From Acholeplasmataceae bacterium (GTDB lineage: Bacteria > Bacillota_I > Bacilli_A > Acholeplasmatales > Acholeplasmataceae), in the NCBI GenBank assembly GCA_007692425.1, contig RECG01000007.1:1-61405 (forward strand): a stretch of DNA of 61,405 nucleotides, given 5' to 3'. A program made the position numbers and the translations under genes. Positions within the stretch are counted from its first letter, which is position 1. Each line of letters starts with the position of its first letter. Below the pieces are notes generated by a model. It worked only from the letters and a program-made list of their open reading frames with translations. It ran no database searches and was not told where the DNA came from. This document shows positions 43,384 through 52,744 of the stretch, in pieces.

Positions 43384-45075
43384 ATGAAAAATCCGCTTTT
43401 GCAAACCGGTGAGCTCGGCATTTTTGCCTTGGGTGGACTGGGCGAAGTCGGCAAAAACATGTATGTCTATGAAATCGAGGACAAGCTTTTCATCATCGAT
43501 GCCGGTATCCTGTTTCCCGATGAACAACTTTTAGGAATCGATTATGTGATTCCCGATTATCAATATCTGGTTGACAATGAAGCGCGTATCGCCGGTCTTT
43601 TCATCACGCATGGACACGAAGACCATATTGGCGGGATTCCCTACCTTTTGAAGAAGGTCAAGATTCCCAAGATTTACGCCGCTGGTGTCGCAGTCGACCT
43701 GATTGAATACAAGTTGGTCGAGCATCCGGACATCAAGCCTCCGCAAATCGAAGAATACAAAAGTTATTACAATTATACGTTTGGTGGTGTCGAGATTTCA
43801 TTCATCCGGCTCAACCATTCCATTCCTGACATGTTCGGTATCGTGTTAAGAACGCCACAAGGCATTCTTTTCCATACCGGCGATTTCAAAATCGACTTCA
43901 CACCGGTGGGACCGCCGGCCGAGTATGACAAACTTGCCGCCATCGGCAAAGAAGGCCTGCTATGCCTGTTGTCTGATTCGACCAATGCTGAAAGAGACGA
44001 GTTGACACCTTCTGAAAGCAAAATCGGCAAATCGATCAATGAGCTCTTCTCCCGGATCGAAGGACGCATCCTGATCGCGACCTTTGCTTCCAACATGTAT
44101 CGGATTCAACAAATCATCGAAGCGTCCTTCATCAATGGCCGGAAAGTCGTTGTTTTCGGCCGCAGCATGGAAAGGGCGATTGAAGCCGGCCAGCAAACCG
44201 GCTATATCAAAGCGCCCAGGGACACCATCATCGAGGCCGACAAGGTCAATCGCCACAAACCCCATGAACTGACCATCCTGGTCACCGGATCACAAGGTGA
44301 GCCCCTAGCGGCGCTCAGTCGGATCGCCAATGGCTCGCATCGCCAGATCAAGGCGATACCAGGTGATACCGTCGTCTTTTCATCATCACCAATTCCCGGC
44401 AACCAGGAAGGCATCAACCGCACCATCAACCGCCTTTTCCGTCTGGATGTCAATGTCATCACCCACGGTCCGTTGGCTGACACCCATACATCCGGTCATG
44501 GTGCACAAAACGATCTCAAGATGATCTTGAGTCTTGTCAAACCGAAGATGTTCATTCCCATGCATGGCGAACACCGCATGCTCAAACACCATCGCGACCT
44601 GGCCATCGAATGCGGCGTCGATCCCGATCACATCCTGGTGATGGACAATGGTGACGTCGCTGCCTTGACCAGTGAGACCATCCGTCTGGCCGGCAAGGTG
44701 CATTCAGGTGAAATCTACATCGACGGCACCGGCATCGGCGATATTGGCAGCACCGTGCTCAAGGAACGCAAGTTACTGAGTGAAGAAGGTCTCTTCTCGA
44801 TCATTCTCACCATCCATTCCGGTGAAAAACGGTTGGTCAACGACCCGACGATCATTTCACGTGGCTTCATTTACATGAAAAGCAATGAAGAAATCACGCT
44901 TGAACTGGCCAATGAGGCCAAGCAGGTCGCCATCCAGGAGTTGGCTAAAAAAATGCCGAGTGAACCTGCTTTGAAACAGGCTGTCACCGAGCGTTTGAAC
45001 CAAAAAATCTATGAAATGACGTTAAGGCGACCGTTGGTCATTCCAATTGTCGTGGACATGAACCCCGGCACATGA
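43384..45075 (+). CDS. rnj: Ribonuclease J
   Basis: This 563-residue metallo-beta-lactamase/beta-CASP RNase carries the metal motif HGHEDH (76-81), GDFKID, the KLSDST-like CLLSDSTNAE, and the beta-CASP segment ending in HTSGHGAQ, with HGEHRML near residue 400. RNase J has 5'-3' exo- and endonuclease activity in mRNA turnover and rRNA maturation. It is the size of RNase J1. The start follows TGGAGG. Only one RNase J is in this window. Confidence 0.95.
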   Translation: MKNPLLQTGELGIFALGGLGEVGKNMYVYEIEDKLFIIDAGILFPDEQLLGIDYVIPDYQYLVDNEARIAGLFITHGHEDHIGGIPYLLKKVKIPKIYAAGVAVDLIEYKLVEHPDIKPPQIEEYKSYYNYTFGGVEISFIRLNHSIPDMFGIVLRTPQGILFHTGDFKIDFTPVGPPAEYDKLAAIGKEGLLCLLSDSTNAERDELTPSESKIGKSINELFSRIEGRILIATFASNMYRIQQIIEASFINGRKVVVFGRSMERAIEAGQQTGYIKAPRDTIIEADKVNRHKPHELTILVTGSQGEPLAALSRIANGSHRQIKAIPGDTVVFSSSPIPGNQEGINRTINRLFRLDVNVITHGPLADTHTSGHGAQNDLKMILSLVKPKMFIPMHGEHRMLKHHRDLAIECGVDPDHILVMDNGDVAALTSETIRLAGKVHSGEIYIDGTGIGDIGSTVLKERKLLSEEGLFSIILTIHSGEKRLVNDPTIISRGFIYMKSNEEITLELANEAKQVAIQELAKKMPSEPALKQAVTERLNQKIYEMTLRRPLVIPIVVDMNPGT

Positions 45076-45080
45076 CGATT

Positions 45081-45110
45081 AAAAAACGAGTCACTCGGAC
45101 TCGTTTTTTT
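45081..45110. terminator. Bidirectional terminator between rnj and the exonuclease gene
   Basis: AAAACGAGTC/GACTCGTTTT with loop ACTCG has A and T runs on both sides. It ends rnj and, on the minus strand, the uvrC-exonuclease operon, whose last codons it overlaps. Confidence 0.9.
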
Positions 45111-45942
45111 GTGGGGGCATGTCCCCGACAAAGGCATCAAAAACATATTTGGTGACCATGGCATCTTCCTTGGCGTCATGGGTCTGGTCATATTCGACCT
45201 GATAATAGGTTTGATAGGCCTTGAACAGGCCGAGATCATCCCTGAGATTGAAGTAATCCTTGTGCAACTTCAACAAATCGATGAAGTCCTTGTCATGCGT
45301 CAATGGCTTCTTTTCATGCAAAAGATACGAGTCATTGAGGGCGCTCAGGTCGTTTTTCCCCCAGACAACCAACTTGGGTCGATACGTTTTGAGAACATCT
45401 TTCAGTTTTCGATAAAACACTTCGTAAGGAAGGGCTTCCTTGAAAAACGTTTCCTCATCGATTTTGAGAAAGCGCCGGGTCCGCTTGGTCAGGCTCCGGT
45501 CATGTTTGGGCAGCACATAGAAGCCCTCGGCCAGACGGACCGGCCCGCCTGCTTCGGCGAGCACATAGCCGGCCTGGATGATTTCAGAACGGAAATTGGC
45601 CGGATTGTAGCCGGGCATCGTCATTTCAAAATCAATGAACAGATAGTGTGTGTGCCGGTTGAGGACTTCACGCATGCCGGCACGCAGAACCGCAAGGTCG
45701 TAGTGGATGTAAAATGGATCCAATGAGACGATTTGCTGGAAATAGGCAACCTGTTGGACACGCTGGTTACCGATGATCTTTTGTTGGTCCGAGACGATAA
45801 AATCGACCAGGATCCCTGGCCGTAGAAATGGCATGAAGGTCTTGGCCAGACGATTGGTCAAATGATAACCGTTCTTACGACCGTGCACAATCAGATAAAA
45901 GATTTTACGTCGATGATCGACGTCCCAGATCAGTTTTCTCAT
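45091..45942 (-). CDS. DnaQ-like 3'-5' exonuclease with N-terminal extension
   Basis: This 283-residue protein has an N-terminal domain of about 95 residues (basic, not recognised) followed by a DEDDh exonuclease core: YLFIDFEMTMPG (Asp and Glu), KNDLSALN and HDAKEDAMVT (His/Asp). It resembles the exonuclease domains of KapD/DnaQ-type proteins. The role, in DNA proofreading, repair or RNA processing, is unknown. Its ATG overlaps the uvrC stop by four bases (ATGA), which suggests a repair link. Confidence 0.8.
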   Translation of the reverse strand: MRKLIWDVDHRRKIFYLIVHGRKNGYHLTNRLAKTFMPFLRPGILVDFIVSDQQKIIGNQRVQQVAYFQQIVSLDPFYIHYDLAVLRAGMREVLNRHTHYLFIDFEMTMPGYNPANFRSEIIQAGYVLAEAGGPVRLAEGFYVLPKHDRSLTKRTRRFLKIDEETFFKEALPYEVFYRKLKDVLKTYRPKLVVWGKNDLSALNDSYLLHEKKPLTHDKDFIDLLKLHKDYFNLRDDLGLFKAYQTYYQVEYDQTHDAKEDAMVTKYVFDAFVGDMPPQKNESE

Positions 45943-47669
45943 GAAATAACCTCTTTGATATTGGTGATGACATTGGCTGGAATACCGAGTTCAGCCAATT
46001 CTTCAGTGGTGGCGTTTTTCAGTTCATCAAGACTTTTGAAACGGTTTAAAATGGCTTTCTTGCGTGCTTCTCCAATGCCTGGAATGTCATCGAGAGGTGA
46101 GCGCACGGTTTGTTTTGAACGTGTTTTTCGATGAAAGTCAATGGCAAAACGATGCACTTCCTCAGATAGTCTGCCCAGTAATTTGTAAACCTGGCTGTGC
46201 TTGACCAAAGGCTTGGTCTCACGACCGATGACCAGCGCTTCGAGCTGATGTCTTTGGTTTTTTTGCAGACCGGCGACAGGAATGTCAAGCCCCAGGGCAT
46301 CAAGCGTCTCCCTGGCTGCCGCCAGTTGATTGAGACCGCCATCGACCAAAATCAGGTCGGGCTGCTTCTGTCCTTCGACCAGCAGACGCTGGTAGCGCCG
46401 GTAGGTGACTTCGCGCATGGCTTGAAGGTCATCATTCGTGGTCGTTTTCAAATGGTATTTACGGTATTGCTTCTTATCAAAACCTTGTTTGCCATACACG
46501 ATCAAAGCTGATATCGGCGCGGTGCCAAACAGTTGGGCATTGTCGAAGACCTCGATGGTGGAAACCGGTCTGCCCACCCATTCGGATAATGTCTCCAATG
46601 CTTTCATCTGCTGTTCTTCCTGATGACGATAAAGCATCGAATGATGTTCCAGGTCATGACGGGCGTTCTTGCGTGCCAGTTCGACCAGGCGTTTCTTGTC
46701 GCCTTTTTTGGGAATCAGTGCTTGTTTGCCGAAAGCCAACGACAGACCTTTGGCATCAAACACATCGTCAAATAGCCACTCATCGGGTTGATAATCTTCA
46801 TAAAACTGGGTCAGGTAACTCATGACCGCCTCAAGCGGTTCATCGACATAGGCAAAGACAACTTGATGGTGGTCGACAATCCGGCCTTGCCGCATCATCA
46901 GAATCTGGATGGCGACATCATCTGTGCTGGCAGCATAACTGACAGCGTCACGGTCTTTGAAATCATTAAGATTGATGATTTGCTTTTCAGTCGTGGTTTC
47001 GATATGTTGGATCATGTCGCGGAATTCAGCCGCTTTTTCAAAAGCCATATCGCGGCTTGCCTCGTCCATCTCTTGTTGTAATTTGGTCAAGACGTCACGC
47101 GTGTCGCCTTTCAAGAAACGGATGATCTGCGTCAGATGCGGTTCATAGCTTTCCACCTTATGAATACAAGGGGCCAGACATTGCCCCATGTGATAATACA
47201 GACAAGCTTTCTTAGGGAGGATATCACACTTGCGCAATGGATAAAGACGATTGAGCAGACGGGCGGTCTCCCTGGCGCCATAAACATTGGGATAAGGACC
47301 GAAAATGCGTCCTTTGACATCTTTTTGTCTGACAACCTGCAGTCTGGGATGGGTCTCTTCAGTCAGTTCGATAAACGGATAGGTCTTGTCATCAACGAGA
47401 CGGATGTTGTATTTGGGGGTGTGTTGTTTGATCAGGTTGAGTTCGAGAATCAATGATTCTTGTTCACTGTTGGTGACGACATACGAAAAGTCTCGTATCT
47501 CGGATACAAGACGGGTGGTCTTCTCATTGTGTGCACCTGTGAAATAGGACCGGACACGGTTGCGTAATTGTTTGGCCTTGCCGACATAGATGACTTCTTG
47601 ATCGGCGCCGCGCATGAGATAACAGCCGGGTTCGATGGGCATTTGTGCGATTTTATCTTTCAAAGTCAA
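45939..47669 (-). CDS. uvrC: Excinuclease ABC subunit C
   Basis: This 576-residue nuclease of nucleotide excision repair has the GIY-YIG domain (PGCYLMRG...VIYVGKA), a Cys-rich region YYHMGQCLAPC, a UVR motif and the C-terminal RNase H-like and HhH domains ending in GIGEARKKAILNRF. It starts at a TTG at 47669, six bases after GGTGA; an ATG seven bases before it opens only a seven-codon frame. The family alignment needs the residues before the first ATG, so TTG is favoured. The exonuclease gene overlaps its end. Confidence 0.93.
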   Translation of the reverse strand: MTLKDKIAQMPIEPGCYLMRGADQEVIYVGKAKQLRNRVRSYFTGAHNEKTTRLVSEIRDFSYVVTNSEQESLILELNLIKQHTPKYNIRLVDDKTYPFIELTEETHPRLQVVRQKDVKGRIFGPYPNVYGARETARLLNRLYPLRKCDILPKKACLYYHMGQCLAPCIHKVESYEPHLTQIIRFLKGDTRDVLTKLQQEMDEASRDMAFEKAAEFRDMIQHIETTTEKQIINLNDFKDRDAVSYAASTDDVAIQILMMRQGRIVDHHQVVFAYVDEPLEAVMSYLTQFYEDYQPDEWLFDDVFDAKGLSLAFGKQALIPKKGDKKRLVELARKNARHDLEHHSMLYRHQEEQQMKALETLSEWVGRPVSTIEVFDNAQLFGTAPISALIVYGKQGFDKKQYRKYHLKTTTNDDLQAMREVTYRRYQRLLVEGQKQPDLILVDGGLNQLAAARETLDALGLDIPVAGLQKNQRHQLEALVIGRETKPLVKHSQVYKLLGRLSEEVHRFAIDFHRKTRSKQTVRSPLDDIPGIGEARKKAILNRFKSLDELKNATTEELAELGIPANVITNIKEVIS

Positions 47670-47686
47670 GCTTCATCACCGTTTCT

Positions 47687-47692
47687 ATTGTA
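47687..47692 (-). promoter_or_regulatory. uvrC extended -10 element
   Basis: TGA-TACAAT on the minus strand would give a leader of about 11 bases before the TTG start. No good -35 box is seen. Confidence 0.45.
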
Positions 47693-47741
47693 TCATAAAC
47701 CCATGCATCTTGACAGTCGGGACCAGCTTTTTCCCAACGGG

Positions 47742-47772
47742 TTGATACGACTTCGTGATTGTATGATATAAT
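47742..47772 (+). promoter_or_regulatory. Promoter of the acidic lipoprotein gene
   Basis: TTGATA (47742-47747) and an extended -10 box TGA-TATAAT (47767-47772) are 19 bases apart, about 30 bases before the ATG. Confidence 0.5.
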
Positions 47773-47801
47773 GGCGTTATAAATAGGGAGAGGTTCATAT
47801 C

Positions 47802-48836
47802 ATGAGATTATTGGTATCAAGCTTGCTTATGATCATCATGACGTTCTTTTTGTGGGCGTGCACGCCGGTAGATGCGCCGGCTGAAGATGTCGATTGGCTG
47901 ACTTTGAGGGGTACCGTGCTCGAGTGGGATGTCGACACCATCACCGATGTGGTCGGCAATCTGACGCTTGCCGAACATGGCATGCGTCATTTAAGGACGC
48001 ATATGCTGATTGACCTTGTTGTCAATGCCACTTATTTGCCGGAAGGTGAATCGGAATGGGTTGTCTTGGAGGATGCCTCCTTTGAACTTGATATCGACCT
48101 TGATCATTATGTCGACCAGCGCCTTGAACCTGAATTTTATTTTTACTCGAAAGGTGCCGTGGTCGCCAATGATTCGACCGGGTTTTTCCTCGATACCGGG
48201 GTTCCGACCAACATCGTCTTGATCACGTCATTGTTCGTCGATTTCGATGGCAGTTACTTTTACTATAACCTGGGCATCTTTCTCAACATGTTCAATGTCG
48301 GTCTGACCGACAAACAGGTTGTCTTTCATGAGGATGAGCCTGATCTTGACTGGTTGCCTGTCGATCCAATGGGTTTGATAACGACGATTCTTTTCGATCT
48401 CGTGGTCGACAATATGATCCTTCTTGTTGATTACATCACGGTGTATGATGTGGTTCACGGCTATCGACTTGATGTCGAGATGACCTTGGCCGACCTGATC
48501 GGACTGGATGATGACCTTGCTGACATGATTGATGACGACATCACTGATCTTGATCAAGCGTTGATCATCGAGGTGTTTGTTAAAGACAACCGCTTGGTGT
48601 TGGTCCGCATGGTTGCCGACACGCTGACGTTCGCCCTTCATTTGGAAGAGGTCGATGTGACCTTCATGGAGGTGTCATTGGCAGATACATTGTCGATGTC
48701 ACTCACCCTGTCTATCAATCTGATCTATCATTTGCATGACGCCGAACCCGACCTGCCTGATCCGGCAATGCTTGCCTTGTTCAGGGAAGTCGAACAATTC
48801 GAGTGGCCTGATCTCGGTGGTTTGCCGATGCCATAA
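47802..48836 (+). CDS. Acidic lipoprotein of unknown function
   Basis: This 344-residue protein has a signal peptide with lipobox FLWAC (Cys near residue 20) and is then very rich in Asp, Glu, Leu and Val, with several stretches of alternating hydrophobic and acidic residues such as LADLIGLDDDLADMIDDDITDLDQA. No repeats or catalytic motif are clear. It may form a beta-rich extracytoplasmic domain. The start follows GGGAGAGG. It is a single-gene unit between uvrC (divergent) and rpoZ (convergent). Not recognised as a known family. Confidence 0.8.
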   Translation: MRLLVSSLLMIIMTFFLWACTPVDAPAEDVDWLTLRGTVLEWDVDTITDVVGNLTLAEHGMRHLRTHMLIDLVVNATYLPEGESEWVVLEDASFELDIDLDHYVDQRLEPEFYFYSKGAVVANDSTGFFLDTGVPTNIVLITSLFVDFDGSYFYYNLGIFLNMFNVGLTDKQVVFHEDEPDLDWLPVDPMGLITTILFDLVVDNMILLVDYITVYDVVHGYRLDVEMTLADLIGLDDDLADMIDDDITDLDQALIIEVFVKDNRLVLVRMVADTLTFALHLEEVDVTFMEVSLADTLSMSLTLSINLIYHLHDAEPDLPDPAMLALFREVEQFEWPDLGGLPMP

Positions 48837-48860
48837 AAAAAAAGCTGCGAAGCTTTTTTT
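48834..48860. terminator. Bidirectional terminator between lipoprotein gene and rpoZ
   Basis: AAAAAAGCT-GCGA-AGCTTTTTT with A and T runs on both sides lies between the two convergent stop codons, and overlaps the rpoZ stop. Confidence 0.8.
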
Positions 48861-49074
48861 ATGATTCGAACTCGATGTCGACCTTGTCATTGAGTATTTC
48901 TTCCAATGCGATGCCAACGCTTTTGACGCATTGCGCGCCATCGACCTTCAATTGCTCGGTTTCAATGATTTTGGCCACTTTGCTGGCGGCAAAGACGAGT
49001 TTATACTTGGAATCGATTTTCAACAACAGTTTGTCAATCGACGGATAGCGCATGCCATCTTTGTTTTTGCTCAT
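48859..49074 (-). CDS. rpoZ: RNA polymerase omega subunit
   Basis: This 71-residue protein starts MSKNKDGMRYPSIDKLLLKI and contains YKLVFAASKVAKII, the conserved omega helix. It stabilises RNA polymerase. It starts two bases after the gmk stop, the standard gmk-rpoZ pair. Confidence 0.9.
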   Translation of the reverse strand: MSKNKDGMRYPSIDKLLLKIDSKYKLVFAASKVAKIIETEQLKVDGAQCVKSVGIALEEILNDKVDIEFES

Positions 49075-49076
49075 GT

Positions 49077-49694
49077 TTATTCTCCTATCATCTTGATATA
49101 GTTATGGATAGTCCGCTCGGTGCGGGCATGTTCGGCCCTGATGATGGCCATGATGCGATCAGCGGCGTTATTGACTTCGTCGTTGACCACGATGTAATCA
49201 TATTTGTGGGCCAGCAGGAATTCACCTTCGGCTTTTCGCATCCGCTTGTTGATCATGTTCATCGATTCGGTGCCCCTGTTCTTCAAGCGGTCGTACAAGG
49301 CTAGTTTGCCCGGTGGGACCAGGAAGATGAAGACGGCTTCTTTCATTTGCTTGCGGACTTGCAGGGCCCCTTCGACTTCAATTTCCAAAACGACTTCCTT
49401 GCCCAGGTCCAGTTGCTCATCGACCTTGTCGCGCGGTGTGCCGTAATAATGACCGACAAATTCGGCCCATTCCAGAAACTTGTTTTCCTGAATGCGTCTT
49501 AAAAATGTTTCCTTGTCGACAAAATAATAATCGACGCCTTCAATCTCACCTTCCCTGACAGGTCTTGTTGTCATCGAGACCGAATAAACCAAATCGTGAT
49601 TCGGCATGTTGAAAAGGGCGCGTCTGACGGTGCCTTTTCCGACACCGGAGGGGCCTGAGATGACAACCAGTAAACCACGTTGGTTCAGTTTCAT
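49077..49694 (-). CDS. gmk: Guanylate kinase
   Basis: This 205-residue enzyme makes GDP from GMP. It has the P-loop ISGPSGVGKGT, SVSMTTRPVREGEI and GVDYYFVDKETF, with EIEVEGALQVRKQ further on. The start at 49694 follows GGAGG by six bases. It forms an operon with rpoZ. Confidence 0.96.
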   Translation of the reverse strand: MKLNQRGLLVVISGPSGVGKGTVRRALFNMPNHDLVYSVSMTTRPVREGEIEGVDYYFVDKETFLRRIQENKFLEWAEFVGHYYGTPRDKVDEQLDLGKEVVLEIEVEGALQVRKQMKEAVFIFLVPPGKLALYDRLKNRGTESMNMINKRMRKAEGEFLLAHKYDYIVVNDEVNNAADRIMAIIRAEHARTERTIHNYIKMIGE

Positions 49695-49839
49695 AGGCGC
49701 CTCCTTTTTCACAATTTGTGTTAACTTATATTATATATGATAAAATGAATTGTGTAAATAGAAAACGCCATATTTTGCCAAATAACCACGCTTACAGAGA
49801 CTTTTTCGCCTTTAGCGAACATGGAAAAGGGAGACTGCA

Positions 49840-51408
49840 ATGTCATTGGACGGTTTTTTCATCAGTCATCTCGTCAACGAACTCGATCAGTCGCTTTCCA
49901 AGGCAAGGCTGGACAAAGTCAGCCACGCTTCGGAAACGTCTTTTCTTTTCCAATTTCATCATCGGGGTCAACGCCATTCGCTCATCATCGAACTTGAAGC
50001 CAATCGTTTTGGTGCCTGGCTGACAGGACAAAACAAAGGTGATGGCACCACTTCACAACTGCTTTTGACGTTGAAAAAACATTTAGAAGGGGCGATTCTG
50101 GACCGGATCGGACAACATCAGACCGACCGTGTCATGCTGTTTCATTTCATCCGTCATGATTACATCATGGGACCGTTGGCGAAAACATTGGTCTTTGAAG
50201 CGATGGGCCGCCATTCCAATTTGCTGCTGGTCCAAGACGGCAACATTGTTGATTGCTTCAAAAAAATGTTCTTCGAATCCGGCAGACAGTTGTTGCCACA
50301 AGCAGCATTCGCTTTTTTTCCGACTGACAAACAACCTTTTACAGCGCTCGATTATGATGATGTGCTTGAGCCTGATGTCCTGGTCAGACGTTATATGGGC
50401 GTCTCCCCTGTCTTGGCCAGGTATCTGTTTCAACAGCGATGCAAACTCGAGGAGATCGACGTCTTGCCTGTCAAGTCGCTGAAATCAGAGCGGTTTTATT
50501 GTTTCAATGTCTTTGGTGACGATCCCATCAAGACTTATCCAAGCCTGAGCGCCTTGCTCGATGACCGGAAAACGCACAAACCTTCATCAACCGTTTCACA
50601 TGAGCATTTCATCAACAAGCAACTTGATAAGTTGTCACGCAAACAGGTCGTGCTTGAAGATGAACATGAAAAAGCGCTTGAGATGCTGAAGGACAAAGAC
50701 AAGGCCGATGCGATTTACAGTAGTGGCCTGGATGTGCAGACACGGACTTCTTCAATTGCCCTCGCAGGTGAAACACTGAGCCTCGATCCGACCAAGACGC
50801 TAAATGAAAACGCCCAGGAACTTTACCGGCGATACCGGAAGGCCAAGCGTGGCTTGACCCGTCTTGAAAAGATGATGAAGGAAACCGCCTGGCTGCTTGA
50901 ATGGTTCGAGCATCAAAAGACTTATCTGGCGTTATCAGGCGAAACCGGTCTGGCAGACTTGGAAAAAGACCTGATGACATATGGCTACAACCCCAAACGC
51001 AGAACCCAGGGCCGCAAACAACCGGCCAAACCGGACATTCTGAAGATCGAACACCATGGTGCCACCTTCCTGGTCGGACGAAATAACATCCAAAACACTT
51101 ATGTCACACAAACGCTCGCCCAGCGTCATGATGTCTGGTTTCATGTCAAGGATGCGCCCGGCAGCCATGTCGTTGTCCAGGCTGCTGCGCTAAGTGAAGC
51201 CATCATCAGAATGGCCGCGATGTTGGCGGCCTACTTCTCGAAACTGCGCCATTCATCGTCTATTCCCGTGGATTATACGGAAGTGAGACATGTCAAAAAA
51301 ATCGCGGGTCGTCCCGGTTATCATGTCACCTATCGCCAACACAAGACCATCTTCATCGATATCGATGAAACATTGCTGAATGACTGGTTGGAAAACAAGC
51401 GTATTTAA
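49840..51408 (+). CDS. rqcH: Ribosome quality control factor RqcH (NFACT/FbpA family)
   Basis: This 522-residue protein has the NFACT N-terminal domain, a helix-hairpin-helix part, a coiled-coil region (about 250-360) and the C-terminal NFACT-R domain with DVWFHVKDAPGSHVV and DYTEVRHVKK. RqcH adds Ala tails to stalled nascent chains on split 50S subunits. The start follows GGGAG by six bases. It is monocistronic. Confidence 0.94.
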   Translation: MSLDGFFISHLVNELDQSLSKARLDKVSHASETSFLFQFHHRGQRHSLIIELEANRFGAWLTGQNKGDGTTSQLLLTLKKHLEGAILDRIGQHQTDRVMLFHFIRHDYIMGPLAKTLVFEAMGRHSNLLLVQDGNIVDCFKKMFFESGRQLLPQAAFAFFPTDKQPFTALDYDDVLEPDVLVRRYMGVSPVLARYLFQQRCKLEEIDVLPVKSLKSERFYCFNVFGDDPIKTYPSLSALLDDRKTHKPSSTVSHEHFINKQLDKLSRKQVVLEDEHEKALEMLKDKDKADAIYSSGLDVQTRTSSIALAGETLSLDPTKTLNENAQELYRRYRKAKRGLTRLEKMMKETAWLLEWFEHQKTYLALSGETGLADLEKDLMTYGYNPKRRTQGRKQPAKPDILKIEHHGATFLVGRNNIQNTYVTQTLAQRHDVWFHVKDAPGSHVVVQAAALSEAIIRMAAMLAAYFSKLRHSSSIPVDYTEVRHVKKIAGRPGYHVTYRQHKTIFIDIDETLLNDWLENKRI

Positions 51409-51451
51409 ATGGATTTTTTCTAATAAAATAATGGGAAACAAGGCAAAACAA

Positions 51452-51480
51452 TTGAAAAAATGCACTGGATTGGTTAAGAT
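51452..51480 (+). promoter_or_regulatory. sodA promoter
   Basis: TTGAAA (51452-51457) and TAAGAT (51475-51480) are 17 bases apart, about 26 bases before the sodA ATG. Confidence 0.65.
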
Positions 51481-51506
51481 AAAGGTGTAACAAAGGAGGA
51501 ATCAAC

Positions 51507-52109
51507 ATGACATACGAATTACCTAAATTGTCTTATGCGTATGACGCATTGGAACCGTTTATCGATGCCAGAACGATGGAAATCCATTACTCGAAGCATC
51601 ATCAGGCTTACGTCACCAACTTAAACGCCGCCCTGGACAAACATCCCGAACTGACCACACCGCTTGAAGAATTGCTGGCCGACCTTTCATTGGTCCCCGC
51701 CGACATTCGTACCGCCGTACAAAACAATGGTGGCGGTCATTTCAACCACACGTTCTTCTGGTCTTTGCTCAAGGTCAACAATGGTGCACTTCCCAAAGGT
51801 GAGCTGGCTGACGCCATCAACAAGTCTTTCGGCTCGTTTGATGCCTTCAAAGAAGCGTTCGGCAATGCTGCCAAAACCCGTTTCGGCAGTGGTTGGGCCT
51901 GGTTGATCGTGACACCGGAAAATGAACTCAAAGTGCTTTCGACACCCAATCAGGACACTCCGTTGTCAGAAGGCAAACCGATTTTGGGTCTCGACGTGTG
52001 GGAACATGCTTATTATCTCAACTACCAGAACCGTCGTCCCGATTATGTCTCAGCTTTCTTCAACGTCATCAACTGGGACAAGGTTGAAGCCCTCTTCAAG
52101 GAAGCCTGA
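51507..52109 (+). CDS. sodA: Superoxide dismutase, Mn or cambialistic type
   Basis: This 200-residue enzyme has all four metal ligands of the Fe/Mn SOD family: His27, His81, Asp163 and His167 (DVWEHAYY). The second-sphere residues GGGHFNH and the Gln in TPNQDTPL favour manganese. No signal peptide is present. It protects against superoxide, so the organism meets oxygen at times. The start follows AAAGGAGG. Confidence 0.95.
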   Translation: MTYELPKLSYAYDALEPFIDARTMEIHYSKHHQAYVTNLNAALDKHPELTTPLEELLADLSLVPADIRTAVQNNGGGHFNHTFFWSLLKVNNGALPKGELADAINKSFGSFDAFKEAFGNAAKTRFGSGWAWLIVTPENELKVLSTPNQDTPLSEGKPILGLDVWEHAYYLNYQNRRPDYVSAFFNVINWDKVEALFKEA

Positions 52110-52126
52110 TCAGGCCAAGGACAAAC

Positions 52127-52156
52127 AAAACCGCATCTGTAGATGCGGTTTTTTCT
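52127..52156. terminator. sodA terminator, also usable by hpf
   Basis: A perfect stem AAAACCGCATCT-GT-AGATGCGGTTTT is followed by T on the plus strand and by TTTTGTTT on the minus strand, so it may end both sodA and hpf. Confidence 0.88.
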
Positions 52157-52192
52157 TTATCGCTTACGGCAATGCCGTTGTGTGGTCTAACA

Positions 52193-52744
52193 TCAGATGG
52201 TTTGAGTCTCGATCACGGCGTAATCGCCGTCATCACGGCGATACACCACATGGGTGCGCCCTGTCTGGTGATCGAGGTAGACATAGAAGTCATGACCGGA
52301 GAGTTCCATGGCGGCAATCGCCTCCTCGGAAGTCATCGGTTTCAACTCGACCTTCTTGTTTTTGACAAGTTGTGTGGCAAGCACTTCTTTTTCAAGCTGT
52401 TCAGCATCGAAGGCTTGGCTGTAGGCTTGCTTGATGCCTTCTTTTTCAAGATTTTTCTTCAACTTGTCCTTGTGTTTCCTGATTTGGGCCACCAACTTGT
52501 CGTTGGCCTTGTCGATGGCGGTGTACATGTCCGGGTCGGTGACTTCGGCACGAAGCACCGTGCTCTTGGCGGGGATGGTCACTTCGATCTTGTGATGGTC
52601 CTTATAGACTTTGCAGACCACCCTGATTTCCGAGATGACTTCCGGTCCGAAAAAGGAAACAACTTTCATCAAACGTTTTTCGGCGTATGCCCTGATGGCA
52701 TCGGTGGGCACAAAACCGTTTTTACCCAGCACTTCAAATTTCAT
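52193..52744 (-). CDS. hpf: Ribosome hibernation promoting factor, long form
   Basis: This 183-residue protein has the N-terminal ribosome-binding domain (residues 1-95) and, after a linker with EKEVLATQLVKNKK, the C-terminal dimerisation domain with DFYVYLDHQTGRTHVVYRRDDGDY (shown by its FYVY and RRDDG elements). This is the long HPF that forms 100S ribosome dimers. The start follows AAGGAG. It overlaps the ComF-like gene by 11 bases. Confidence 0.95.
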   Translation of the reverse strand: MKFEVLGKNGFVPTDAIRAYAEKRLMKVVSFFGPEVISEIRVVCKVYKDHHKIEVTIPAKSTVLRAEVTDPDMYTAIDKANDKLVAQIRKHKDKLKKNLEKEGIKQAYSQAFDAEQLEKEVLATQLVKNKKVELKPMTSEEAIAAMELSGHDFYVYLDHQTGRTHVVYRRDDGDYAVIETQTI

